Source of the DNA: Alphaproteobacteria bacterium
Lineage (GTDB): Bacteria > Pseudomonadota > Alphaproteobacteria > Rhizobiales > Hyphomicrobiaceae
Assembly: GCA_019137195.1 (NCBI GenBank)
Contig: JAGVSR010000088.1
Span: 1 to 37,617, forward strand
Length of the DNA: 37,617 bases
Direction: 5' to 3'
The translations under genes and the position numbers were made by a program. Shown here piece by piece: positions 1 to 9,576 of this stretch (its first letter is position 1; the number at the start of each line of letters is the position of its first letter). The notes under the pieces were generated by a model. The model worked only from the letters and a program-made list of their open reading frames with translations, had not been told where the DNA came from and did not search any database.

Positions 1-39
1 CCGTCGGTCATGGCCAAACGCTCCCAGACGCTTCGATAG
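1..39 (+). CDS. Possible 3' end of a gene entering from outside the window
   Basis: Frame 1 is open from the window edge to a TAG at 37-39 and is followed 43 nt later by a strong terminator hairpin. That layout fits the last dozen codons of a plus-strand gene. Only about 12 residues are visible, too few to recognise a family, and chance openness cannot be excluded. Confidence 0.2.
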   Translation, partial: PSVMAKRSQTLR

Positions 40-82
40 CTCGCGGACGATCTTAGATCGAGGCCGGCCGGTGCGACAGAAG

Positions 83-116
83 AAAAGGGTCCGGTGGAGC
101 GACGCCGGACCCTTTT
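83..116. terminator. Bidirectional hairpin terminator
   Basis: A perfect 12-bp inverted repeat, AAAAGGGTCCGG (83-94) and CCGGACCCTTTT (105-116), encloses a 10-nt loop. The arms end in A4 and T4 runs, so it could work as an intrinsic terminator in either direction. It would serve a plus-strand gene ending at or before position 39, or read-through from the minus-strand barrel gene whose stop lies at 228. Confidence 0.75.
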
Positions 117-227
117 CACGCGGCAGGCTTTGCTCTGCCAGCGCTCCCCCAATCCGTCTCGCCCGGGATGTTGCCCCTCGTTCCGCTCGCGGCGCCTGTG
201 GGACGGACGCCATCTCCAGGCTACGGG

Positions 228-953
228 TCAGAACTTGAAGTTCACGCCCGCACGCACGAGGTCGGCCGTCTCGCTAAATGAGAAGGCCTCGTCGTTGGCC
301 GAGCGGCCGTCGGTCGTGCCGAAGTCCATGTGCAGGTACTCGAGCTTGACACTGGCTGTGGGGCTCCAGGCGTGCTCGATGCCGGCGCCAAGCACCCAGC
401 CGGTCCTCAGGTCGTCCGCAGTTGCCGTCTCGCCGGGGGTGTTGCCGATCGAGACCTCGCTGACGTCCATGAACGCGAGGCCGCCCGTGCCGTAGACGAG
501 GTTGTTGCCGAACGCCATGCCGGCGCGACCGCGGAGCGTACCCCACAGCGTGCCGAAGTCCGACGACCACAGGTGCCCGTCGAATACCTCGTGCTCGCCC
601 GACGTCACGTCCATTAGGCCGAGATCGCCCTCGAGGCCGACAACGATGCCCGAGGGCCATTGCACATTGTAGCCGAGGGTGAGCGCGCCGGCGAAGCCCT
701 CGGGATCGAGGGTGGCCGTGCCGTGGTCGCCGGCACGATCGTAGAACTGGGTCGCCTCGCCCCACACATAGCCGCCTGAGATGCCGCCGTAGAGGCCGGT
801 CCAGAGATATTGTTGCTGATAGCTGGGCTCGGCGTTGTAGGCGGGCGGGCGCGGAGCGCCGAGGTCGGCCGCAAGCGCCGTGGGTGCCATGGCAGCCGAT
901 AGCAGGAGTGGCGCAAGGGCTCCGGCGAGGCGCCGGGGGCAGGTGGGGTGCAT
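228..953 (-). CDS. Outer-membrane beta-barrel protein (Omp25/Omp31-like porin family)
   Basis: Predicted 241-residue outer-membrane protein of the small barrel family common in Hyphomicrobiales (Omp25/Omp31/RopB-like). The ATG at 953 is chosen because it follows GAGGGA at good spacing and begins a clean signal peptide ending near ALA-ADL, about residue 26. Longer upstream ATGs would place it behind an implausible leader. The mature part opens with a Pro/Tyr-rich stretch and WTGLYGGISGGYVWG, then alternating Gly/aromatic strands, and ends in NFKF; a terminal Phe is the usual barrel-assembly signal. Likely roles are membrane integrity or passive permeability; no substrate can be inferred. It is transcribed divergently from the secreted protein at 1169 and has its own promoter-like sequence at 1010-1037. 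Family assignment is fairly secure; the exact subfamily is not. Confidence 0.88.
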   Translation of the reverse strand: MHPTCPRRLAGALAPLLLSAAMAPTALAADLGAPRPPAYNAEPSYQQQYLWTGLYGGISGGYVWGEATQFYDRAGDHGTATLDPEGFAGALTLGYNVQWPSGIVVGLEGDLGLMDVTSGEHEVFDGHLWSSDFGTLWGTLRGRAGMAFGNNLVYGTGGLAFMDVSEVSIGNTPGETATADDLRTGWVLGAGIEHAWSPTASVKLEYLHMDFGTTDGRSANDEAFSFSETADLVRAGVNFKF

Positions 954-1009
954 GTTGGTCCCTCGTTTCCTGAGGGCGACTGCCCCACACGCAGCGCCGT
1001 TTGAATTGA

Positions 1010-1037
1010 ATAATGTAACTACTGGAAAAGGCGGCAA
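1010..1037 (-). promoter_or_regulatory. Putative sigma-70 promoter of the barrel gene
   Basis: Read on the minus strand, TTGCCG (1037-1032) and CATTAT (1015-1010) are separated by 16 nt and lie in a locally AT-rich stretch, giving a leader of about 50 nt before the ATG at 953. This is a motif match only. Confidence 0.45.
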
Positions 1038-1051
1038 AAATTTGTTCTCTT

Positions 1052-1066
1052 AATCCGGTCCGGATT
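1052..1066. promoter_or_regulatory. Perfect palindrome in the divergent promoter region
   Basis: AATCCGG and CCGGATT (7-nt arms, 1-nt centre) sit about 15 nt upstream of the -35-like hexamer of the barrel gene and about 100 nt upstream of the plus-strand secreted gene. Position and symmetry fit a dimeric regulator site; no cognate regulator is identifiable in the window. Confidence 0.35.
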
Positions 1067-1168
1067 TCAAGCTTGCGAGCATTGCTAGATGCTCAGGGCG
1101 CGTGCATCGAGGCTTGCGAATAGAGCGCGATGAGGCATAACCTTCGGCGACAGGTGGAGACGGAGCGA

Positions 1169-1645
1169 GTGCGCGTGAGGACGAGTTCAACGATCATTGC
1201 CCTGAGCGCCATTGCGCTTCTGGCGGGCCTGGCACTGCCTGCCGCAAACGCGACGAGCGCCACAGGCGAGGCCCGCCTCGTCGAGGTCAAGATGGGTCTC
1301 GATAGCCTGTCGCGCGAGGATCAGGGCAAGCTCTGGCAGCGTCTCGACGACTACGCGAAGGCGGATTCGCTGCTCGAGTTCTGCGGCCGCAAGATGAACC
1401 TCTACCGCCGCACCTGGAACGCGGTTAGCCCGTGCGTCGAGACCTCGGCGTTGAAGAAGGTCGGCGGCATCTTCATCTCGAAAAAGAAGCGCTACCTCGA
1501 GATCCTCGGCGGCAACTATCCGGACGACGACAAGAAGAAGAGCCTCTGCGAGGGCATGGCGCCGCAGCTCAAGAGCTACGTCACCATCCTCGAGCAGCAC
1601 ATCAACGAGGCGTCTGGTATGTGCAGCGCCTGCATGTGGTGCTGA
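1169..1645 (+). CDS. Small secreted Cys-containing protein, function unknown
   Basis: I do not recognise this family. The GTG at 1169 is preferred because GGAGA lies 8 nt upstream and it gives a short basic n-region, a hydrophobic core (IIALSAIALLAGLALPA) and an ANA cleavage site. A GTG at 1175 or an ATG at 1130 are alternatives; the ATG makes a 171-residue product with a long basic leader and no obvious ribosome site. The mature chain is about 130 residues, charged and probably helical, with a lysine-rich middle (ISKKKR, DDDKKK). Cysteines include single residues in the body and three clustered at the extreme C-terminus (CSACMWC), suggesting disulfides or metal binding in the periplasm. High third-position GC supports real coding. 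Confidence 0.72.
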   Translation: MRVRTSSTIIALSAIALLAGLALPAANATSATGEARLVEVKMGLDSLSREDQGKLWQRLDDYAKADSLLEFCGRKMNLYRRTWNAVSPCVETSALKKVGGIFISKKKRYLEILGGNYPDDDKKKSLCEGMAPQLKSYVTILEQHINEASGMCSACMWC

Positions 1646-1764
1646 GGATCACCGGCGGTCCGCAGGCCGGTTGCCGTGCGGGCTCTCAACTGCGCGCTTA
1701 GACGATGTCTGCCCCACCGGGATTGGCATCACGGCGCAGATGCCTCTCTCAGGAACGATCTAGG

Positions 1765-1995
1765 ATGACCATGAAAGCAGCGCTTGCAGTCTTGATCGCG
1801 GTCCTCACGGCTGGCTCGGCGGGGCAAGCGCTCGCTGGCGGCAAGCCTGCTCGCGTGACGCGTGCCACGGTCAGCGAGCCGGTCAAGGACTGCACGCGCG
1901 TCAATGGCCGCTACGGCTACTACGGCAATCCCTTCTGCACCCCTGCCGAGCAGCGCGCTTTCGACCGCTGGGAGGCGCGGCGGCTGGGGCGATAG
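1765..1995 (+). CDS. Small periplasmic protein, function unknown
   Basis: A 76-residue protein with a typical signal peptide ([14 protein letters not shown] ... ALA, about 24 residues) and a mature part of about 52 residues. The ATG at 1765 follows AGGA; an ATG two codons later at 1771 is an equally good alternative. The mature chain contains two cysteines and the segment [14 protein letters not shown] followed by an amphipathic helix rich in Arg and Glu. I believe such short secreted proteins recur in Hyphomicrobiales, but no function is known to me. It ends about 60 nt before the terminator hairpin shared with the convergent rpoD gene. Confidence 0.65.
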   Translation: MTMKAALAVLIAVLTAGSAGQALAGGKPARVTRATVSEPVKDCTRVNGRYGYYGNPFCTPAEQRAFDRWEARRLGR

Positions 1996-2054
1996 CTTTC
2001 ACTCGAGGGAAGAGGAACGGCACGCCCGGCCTTCTCCAACTGCAGACGGTCACG

Positions 2055-2081
2055 AAAAAGGGCCGCTCGCGCGGCCCTCTT
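2055..2081. terminator. Bidirectional terminator downstream of rpoD
   Basis: GGGCCGC (2060-2066) and GCGGCCC (2071-2077) flank a TCGC loop. On the minus strand the stem is followed by TTTTT, fitting rpoD termination 10 nt after its stop. On the plus strand it is followed by TCTTT, fitting the small secreted gene. Confidence 0.8.
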
Positions 2082-2091
2082 TGCATCGTGA

Positions 2092-4080
<1,989 letters not shown>

Positions 4081-4279
4081 TGTCTCTACCGTCTCGGATG
4101 AAGAGGGTCTGATTGGTGTCGGAGCGGGCGCGCGGCCCGGGAATGTCATCAGCTACTCGGGGACGCGCCGCCGGCCACGCCGAGACGAACGGCGCGCGAC
4201 GCTGCAAAGCGTGGGCCGCAACTGGCGTGGGCTCTGCTCGGAAACGGCAATCGGCTGGCGCTCATCTCGATCATGGCTG

Positions 4280-6226
4280 TCAGATGTCCCCGGCGGTCGC
4301 ATCGAGTGCCTCGGGTAGGCTCATGCGAGCCAGCTCGGCTTGAAGCTCGCAGATGCGGGCGTACGCCTCGTCACTGCCATCTTCGTGCCAAGCCCGTTCG
4401 GCGGCGTCGAGCGACCGTCTGAGCCCAACCTGCCTGTCGTGTAGCGCGAGGGCATGGCGCCAGCCATTTTCCACCTCGGCACGGTCGGCGTCTGGTTCGG
4501 CGAACCTGTCGCATCTATGTGTATTGGAGCGTTCCACGAGCTCAATGGCCCGCGCGGCGCCCGACTGGCTCAGATGGTTATAGAGGCCGTCCCTGTCAAG
4601 AGCGTTGTCGAGGCTCAGGGCCGACAAAATCTCGTTGCGAAGCCGTGCCATGGCGGGGGCGGCTAAGGGCATCATGGCGACCTCCTCGGCGTGGTCGAGC
4701 GCCAGCCAGGGGTGATTGACAAGGGTACGGATCAAGAGCGCCTCGCGGTAGGGCACGGCGGCCAGCTCGCCTGCCACGAGCGCACTTTTTCTGAGGCTGT
4801 CCGAGGGGTTATAGGCCGGGGACGGGTAGTCTCCGCGGCGTCCTGGCGGTCCTCCTGCGGGTCGTCCCGGAGTGCGCGCCGGCTGACGAGCCTGAGACGG
4901 CGCGCGACCGCCCGGCGATCCGCGCCTGTCGCCCCCGCGCCATGGTCCGCGCGGCTCGATCCCCCACGCGGCGGACAATTTGTCCTGGAGCGCGCGCTGG
5001 TAGTGGGCGCGGATCGACGGGTCAGGGATGCGCTGGACGAGTTCGCGCAATCCCTTCTCGAGGCTCGCGCGCCGCTCCGGCGTTGACCAGTCGTCGCGTG
5101 CCCATTCGCGCTCGAAGAGTACGTCGACCAGCGGACGGGTCCGCCCAAGCGCCGCGGCCATTGCCTCGGGCCCCTGCTGGCGGATGAGATCGTCCGGGTC
5201 CAGGCCATCGGGGAGAAAAGCAAAGCAGACGCTCTTGCCGGGCTCCAGGTGGGGCAGCACGGTATCCACCGCCCGGTAGGCAGCCTTGCGGCCCGCACTG
5301 TCGCCGTCGAAACAGAGGATCGGCTCGTCGGCCATGCGCCACAGGAGCTTCACCTGATCTTCGGTCAATGCGGTGCCGAGGGGGGCCACGCTCTCGCCGA
5401 AGCCCGCCTCGCTCAGCGCCACCGCGTCCATGTAGCCCTCGACCGCGATCACGCGCCCCGTCTCGTGCGCGCGGGGCCGCGCTCGGTGGGCGTTGAACAG
5501 CACATGACCCTTGTGAAAGACCGGCGTCTCGGGTGAGTTCAGGTACTTCGCCGGGGCGTTGGGGTCGAGCGCGCGTCCGCCGAAGGCGATGATGCGTCCG
5601 CGGGGATCCTGGATCGGGAACATGACGCGGTGCCGGAAGCGGTCGTACGGCTCGGGGATGTCCTCGCCGCCGATCAGCATGCCCGAACGGACCATGTCGG
5701 CGACCGAGAACCCCTGGGCCGCGAGATGGTTCTTGAGGGCCGTGCGGGAGTTGGGCCCGTAGCCGAGCCGGAAGGCAGCTACCGTGTCGCGCTTCAAGCC
5801 GCGCCGCCCGAGATAGCCTCGCGCCTCCGATCCGGCGGCGCTCGCGAGATTGGCCTCGAAGAAGGCGGCAGAGGCCTCCAGCAGGCGCAGAATGCGGTCT
5901 CGCTCGTCCTCGCGTGCCTCATCGCGGGCTTCGGGCTTGGGCATCTCGAGTCCGGCCTCCCCGGCCAGGCGTTCGACCGCCTCGGGAAAGCTCAAGCCCT
6001 CGGTGAGCATCAGGAACTTGAAGATGTCGCCGTGCTCGCCCGATGCGAAACAGTGGTAGAAGCCCTTGGCGTCGTTGACGAAGAAGGACGGGGTCTTCTC
6101 CACCTTGAACGGCGACAGGCCTGCGTACTCGCGCCCCTTCTTCTTGAGCGCGACCTTGCGGCCCACGACCTGGCTGACCGGCAGCCGGGCGCGGATCTCA
6201 TCCAGGAAGCGGGGCGAAAAGCGCAT
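4280..6226 (-). CDS. dnaG: DNA primase DnaG
   Basis: Synthesises RNA primers for replication, recruited by DnaB helicase. At 648 residues it is normal length. N-terminal CHC2-type zinc domain (about 1-95), RNA-polymerase catalytic core with TOPRIM motifs (VEGYMDA with Glu263; FDGD with Asp307 and Asp309; DGLDPDDLI), a Pro/Gly/Arg-rich linker near residues 430-480, and a helical C-terminal DnaB-interaction domain. The zinc site is unusual: compared with E. coli Cys40/His43/Cys61/Cys64, the equivalents here read Ser38, Lys41, Cys59 and Ser62, so three of four ligands are lost. I recall the same degeneration in some other Hyphomicrobiales primases, so it is probably a clade trait. A TGAGGTC site precedes the ATG. 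Confidence 0.97.
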   Translation of the reverse strand: MRFSPRFLDEIRARLPVSQVVGRKVALKKKGREYAGLSPFKVEKTPSFFVNDAKGFYHCFASGEHGDIFKFLMLTEGLSFPEAVERLAGEAGLEMPKPEARDEAREDERDRILRLLEASAAFFEANLASAAGSEARGYLGRRGLKRDTVAAFRLGYGPNSRTALKNHLAAQGFSVADMVRSGMLIGGEDIPEPYDRFRHRVMFPIQDPRGRIIAFGGRALDPNAPAKYLNSPETPVFHKGHVLFNAHRARPRAHETGRVIAVEGYMDAVALSEAGFGESVAPLGTALTEDQVKLLWRMADEPILCFDGDSAGRKAAYRAVDTVLPHLEPGKSVCFAFLPDGLDPDDLIRQQGPEAMAAALGRTRPLVDVLFEREWARDDWSTPERRASLEKGLRELVQRIPDPSIRAHYQRALQDKLSAAWGIEPRGPWRGGDRRGSPGGRAPSQARQPARTPGRPAGGPPGRRGDYPSPAYNPSDSLRKSALVAGELAAVPYREALLIRTLVNHPWLALDHAEEVAMMPLAAPAMARLRNEILSALSLDNALDRDGLYNHLSQSGAARAIELVERSNTHRCDRFAEPDADRAEVENGWRHALALHDRQVGLRRSLDAAERAWHEDGSDEAYARICELQAELARMSLPEALDATAGDI

Positions 6227-6398
6227 GACCTCAGGACCGAGTTTCGATTCGATTCCGAAGGTTTAAGTGATTCGCGGCCGTGCGGCGGACGTTACAAGGC
6301 CGGGCTCCCGCAATTCACAGGCAGACGCTTCCTCTGGTGATCGCCCGGGGGATCTATCCCGGCCGGCGCAGGGGTGATTGCGGGTGCGCCTCTCCGGG

Positions 6399-6427
6399 TT
6401 GCACGTTTGTGGTCCGGCTCTCATAGT
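6399..6427 (+). promoter_or_regulatory. Putative promoter of the KAS III operon
   Basis: TTGCAC (6399-6404), 17-nt spacer, CATAGT (6422-6427), 29 nt before the GTG start at 6457. It lies in the divergent gap between dnaG and the biosynthetic operon. Motif match only. Confidence 0.4.
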
Positions 6428-6456
6428 GCCGCCCTGGCGCGAGGGAGAGAGCCTGC

Positions 6457-7443
6457 GTGCAAGCGGTAAAGATCCTGGGGACCGGGCATGCCCTGCCTGC
6501 GACGAGGGTTACGGCGGCCGATCTCGACCTGAAGCTCGGCCTCGCGCCCGGGACTTCGCTTGCGGTGAATGGAGTCGAGGTTCGCGCGTTTGCGAGTGAC
6601 GGCGAGGTGGCGAGCTGCCTCGCCGGCGAGGCGCTCGGCAAGGCCCTCGCGGCGGCAGAGCTCGGGGTCGGCGACCTCGATGCGCTCATCTTCGCCAGCG
6701 TCATGTCCGAGCAGCCGATGCCGTCGACCGCGGTCACGATCCTTCGCCGGCTCGGCGGCACGAGTGCCGCGACCACCTGCTACGACGTCAATGCCTCCTG
6801 CCTCGGCTTTCTGCGCGGCTGCGAAACGGCCGCTGACGGCATCGCGGCCGGCCGCTGGCGCCATGCCGGTGTGGTCGCCGCCGACCTGGCCTCGCGCGGT
6901 CTCGACTGGAGCGACCTAGAGACGGCAACGCTGTTCGGGGACGGAGCTGGGGCTGTTGTGCTCTCAGCCGCCGGTCCAGCCAAGGACTCGTACTTCATCG
7001 GCTCGCGCTCGCTGACGCTCTGCGACGGTTTCGATCTCTGTCGTCTCAGAGCGGGGGGATCGCTCTACAATCTCCATGCACCGCCGCCCATGCCGCGCGA
7101 CGCGTTTTTCCATATGGACGGTCCAGGTCTGCTCAGGCTCTCGCTCGCCGCGTTCCCGGCGTTCCTCGCGAGCTGTCTTGCACTCGCCGAGGGGCGCGTC
7201 GGCATCGTCGTGCCGCATCAGGCGAGCCACTCCGGCCTCAAGCTGCTGCGGCGGCTGCTTTCGTCCCGCGGTCGCATCGACGTCGTCGACATTCTCGCTC
7301 AATACGGCAATCAGGTCGCGGCCTCGCTGCCGACGGCGCTCGACGTGGCAGTTCGGTCAGGGCGCATCCAGCGCGGGGATACCGTGCTTCTCATCGGCAC
7401 CTCGGCCGGTGTGACAATGGCTGGTCTGGCGCTTAGGTACTGA
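6457..7443 (+). CDS. 3-oxoacyl-ACP synthase III-like (KAS III/FabH family) enzyme
   Basis: 328-residue thiolase-fold condensing enzyme. Start is GTG with GAGGGAGAGA just upstream. The full catalytic triad is present: Cys115 in NASCLGF, His254 in VVPHQASH and Asn285 in QYGNQVA. The His-Asn spacing of 31 is close to that of FabH. FGDGAGAVVL, the usual KAS III loop, is also present. Such enzymes condense an acyl-CoA or acyl-ACP starter with malonyl-ACP, or make beta-keto acyl products in secondary metabolism. The gene opens a three-gene operon with an MBL hydrolase (2-nt gap) and an adenylate-forming enzyme, not a fatty-acid operon with plsX or acpP. This argues for a specialised acyl-derived product rather than housekeeping FabH. 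No acyl-carrier protein is encoded locally. Confidence 0.9.
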   Translation: MQAVKILGTGHALPATRVTAADLDLKLGLAPGTSLAVNGVEVRAFASDGEVASCLAGEALGKALAAAELGVGDLDALIFASVMSEQPMPSTAVTILRRLGGTSAATTCYDVNASCLGFLRGCETAADGIAAGRWRHAGVVAADLASRGLDWSDLETATLFGDGAGAVVLSAAGPAKDSYFIGSRSLTLCDGFDLCRLRAGGSLYNLHAPPPMPRDAFFHMDGPGLLRLSLAAFPAFLASCLALAEGRVGIVVPHQASHSGLKLLRRLLSSRGRIDVVDILAQYGNQVAASLPTALDVAVRSGRIQRGDTVLLIGTSAGVTMAGLALRY

Positions 7444-7445
7444 GC

Positions 7446-8282
7446 ATGGTGGCAGGCGTCAGGGTCGAGCTGTTCGCGGTCGGGTCGACACGCCACCTCG
7501 GCGCGCTGGTCGGTCTGCCAGCCTGGCGCATCGTCCGGTTCCCGGCGCTCGTGGCGCTGATCCGCCATCCGACGGCCGGCGCAATCTTGTTCGATGCCGG
7601 CTACGGCACGGGCCTCGTCGGGGCGAAAGGACTGGCGCCGTTTCTCTACCGGCGGCTGATGCCTGTGCTGTTGCCGGACGAGGAGTGTGTCCACAGTCAG
7701 CTCGCCGCCCGCGGGGTGCGGCCTGGCGAGCTGAGCCTCGTCCTTCTCTCGCACGTCCATCCCGATCACATCGGAGGCCTGACCGACCTGCCGCCGCGGC
7801 CGCTTCTGTTGTCGCGCGCCGCCCGCGACGCCTTTGATGTCGGCACGGCCTTCTCGCGTTTCCACGAGGCCACGCTCGCGGCCTTGCGTCCCGGACCGGA
7901 GTGGCGCGACTGCCGTCTGATCGAGGACCGCCCGCGGGTCGGTCTCGAGCGCATGCTGCCAGGTTTCGAGACGGGTTTCGACGTCGTCGGCGACGGCAGT
8001 CTCATTGCCGTTCCTCTGCCGGGACATGCGCGCGGGCAGATGGGGCTCGTCTGCCAGATCGAGGACGGAAGGCGGCTGTTCCTCGTCGCCGATGCAGCCT
8101 GGATCGCGGACAACATCACCCGGAACGTAGAGCCGCAGCGGATCGTCGACCGCTTCGCGCACGACGCGAAGGCCTACCACGACACGCTCGCCCGACTGCG
8201 CTCTCTCCACAAGGCGAGATCCGAGATCATCATGATGCCCTCTCACTGCGCTCGCTCGCTGGAGGCCTGGCAGCGTGGCTAG
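7446..8282 (+). CDS. MBL-fold metallo-hydrolase (lactonase/thioesterase-like)
   Basis: 278-residue metallo-beta-lactamase-fold protein. The dinuclear metal site looks complete: HVHPDH at residues 103-108, a later His in PLPGHARGQ, Asp in VADAAW and a C-terminal His in MMPSHC. The layout resembles AHL-lactonase-type hydrolases, with FDAGYGTG before the first motif. Substrate is unknown. Because it lies 2 nt after the KAS III-like gene and overlaps the adenylate-forming gene by 8 nt, it probably acts on the pathway's acyl-thioester, lactone or ester intermediate (inference). No signal peptide is visible, so it is likely cytoplasmic. A quorum-quenching lactonase is a less likely alternative, given the tight operon. 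Confidence 0.88.
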   Translation: MVAGVRVELFAVGSTRHLGALVGLPAWRIVRFPALVALIRHPTAGAILFDAGYGTGLVGAKGLAPFLYRRLMPVLLPDEECVHSQLAARGVRPGELSLVLLSHVHPDHIGGLTDLPPRPLLLSRAARDAFDVGTAFSRFHEATLAALRPGPEWRDCRLIEDRPRVGLERMLPGFETGFDVVGDGSLIAVPLPGHARGQMGLVCQIEDGRRLFLVADAAWIADNITRNVEPQRIVDRFAHDAKAYHDTLARLRSLHKARSEIIMMPSHCARSLEAWQRG

Positions 8283-9576
8283 TCTCGCGCGCATAGGGCT
8301 CGCCTACGTCCGCGCGCGACGGAGCCGCCGATGGACGCGGGAGCGGATCGCGGCAGGCCAGCGCCAAGGGGTTCTCCAAGCCGTCGGAGTACGTGATGAC
8401 GGCCGGTCTCTGCAAGCGATCCTCGACGGTCTGTCCGTCACGGATGCTGGCGCTCTTCGCCGCGGGTTCGCGGAGCACAACGCGATCGGCATCACTCTCG
8501 CCGAGGCGCACCTCCTCGCGGAGCAGGAGAAGGCCGGGACCTATCGGGATCGCCGTGGCCTCAGCTTCGGCCTTTCCAGCGGCACCGAAGGTCCACCCGG
8601 CGTTTTCATCACGTCCCCTGCCGAGCGGGCACGCTACATCGGTACGATCCTCGGCAAGCTCCTGGCTCCGTCCCAGCTTCCCGGCTGCCGCGTGGCTCTT
8701 CTCCTCCGACACGACAACCGGCTCTACTCGGACGCCTCGCGCACGCGGCTCGTCCGCGTCCGGCATTTCGACATTGCGGTCCCGATTGCCGCTTGGGTCG
8801 ATCGGCTCATCGACTATGCGCCAGCCGTCCTCATTGGACCGGCGAGCATTCTCGCCGCTCTTGCGAGAAGCGATGCCTTTGAACGGCGGCCTTTGCGCCC
8901 GCGCTTGCTCCTTGCCGGGGCCGAGCCGCTCTATCCCAGCGTCGCGACCTATCTGACCGAAGCCTACGCAACGGTGCCACGGGCAATCTACCAGGCATCC
9001 GAGGGTTTCATCGCCGTTGCTTGCGCGGCAGGCTCGCTGCACGTGAACGAGGACGTGCTCGTTGCCGAGTGGCAGCGCCTAGGCGCCGATCCGTGGCGCG
9101 CGCTCCCCGTCATCACCGATTTCTCGCGCACGACGCAGCGCGTCCGGCGCACGCGCCTCTCCGATGTCGTGAAGCTGGCTCCCGTGCCATGCCCCTGCGG
9201 ATCGCACCACACGGCGCTCGCCGCGGTCGAGGGCCGGCTCGGCGACATACTCTACGGCGGGGGCGAGGCAGGCGAGCCTCGGTTCGTCTTTCCGTTTGTG
9301 CTCGACGCGGCGCTGAGCGGAATCATGGGATGCGGAAACGACTGGCAGATCCGGCAACCGGCCCGCGACGTGATCGAGGTTGCGACCGCACGGGTTCCTT
9401 CGGCCGCGGAGAAGTCGCGGTTGTCCGCGGCGCTCCATCAAATCGGCGGCTGGCCAGCGCCGTGCTGGGGACCACTCGCGCCCCGTAGGCCGGAGGACAA
9501 GGTCCGGCGCTTCGTGCGCCTCGTCGATCCCTCGTCGGAGATCATTCTTGGCCGCCTCCTGCCGCCATCGCTCTGA
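8275..9576 (+). CDS. F390-synthetase/PaaK-like adenylate-forming enzyme
   Basis: 433-residue member of the phenylacetate-CoA ligase/coenzyme F390 synthetase-like branch of adenylate-forming enzymes; the closest named family I recall is the 'putative adenylate-forming enzyme' or F390 synthetase-related group (TIGR02304). Supporting motifs are a P-loop-like LSSGTEGPPG near residue 100, an adenine-binding-like YQASEG, an RRTRLSD segment and CPCG. It should activate a carboxylate as an acyl-adenylate and then transfer it, but the substrate cannot be told. F390 chemistry itself is unlikely in an alphaproteobacterium. The GTG start overlaps the MBL stop by 8 nt with GGAGG upstream, suggesting translational coupling. 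Its 3' end overlaps the convergent glycosyltransferase by 35 nt. Confidence 0.82.
   Translation: MASLARIGLAYVRARRSRRWTRERIAAGQRQGVLQAVGVRDDGRSLQAILDGLSVTDAGALRRGFAEHNAIGITLAEAHLLAEQEKAGTYRDRRGLSFGLSSGTEGPPGVFITSPAERARYIGTILGKLLAPSQLPGCRVALLLRHDNRLYSDASRTRLVRVRHFDIAVPIAAWVDRLIDYAPAVLIGPASILAALARSDAFERRPLRPRLLLAGAEPLYPSVATYLTEAYATVPRAIYQASEGFIAVACAAGSLHVNEDVLVAEWQRLGADPWRALPVITDFSRTTQRVRRTRLSDVVKLAPVPCPCGSHHTALAAVEGRLGDILYGGGEAGEPRFVFPFVLDAALSGIMGCGNDWQIRQPARDVIEVATARVPSAAEKSRLSAALHQIGGWPAPCWGPLAPRRPEDKVRRFVRLVDPSSEIILGRLLPPSL

Noticed and set aside
7446-8282. Stand-alone quorum-quenching AHL lactonase
   Set aside because: The fold fits, but the 2-nt gap and 8-nt overlap with biosynthetic genes make a pathway role more likely; no luxI/luxR genes are nearby.
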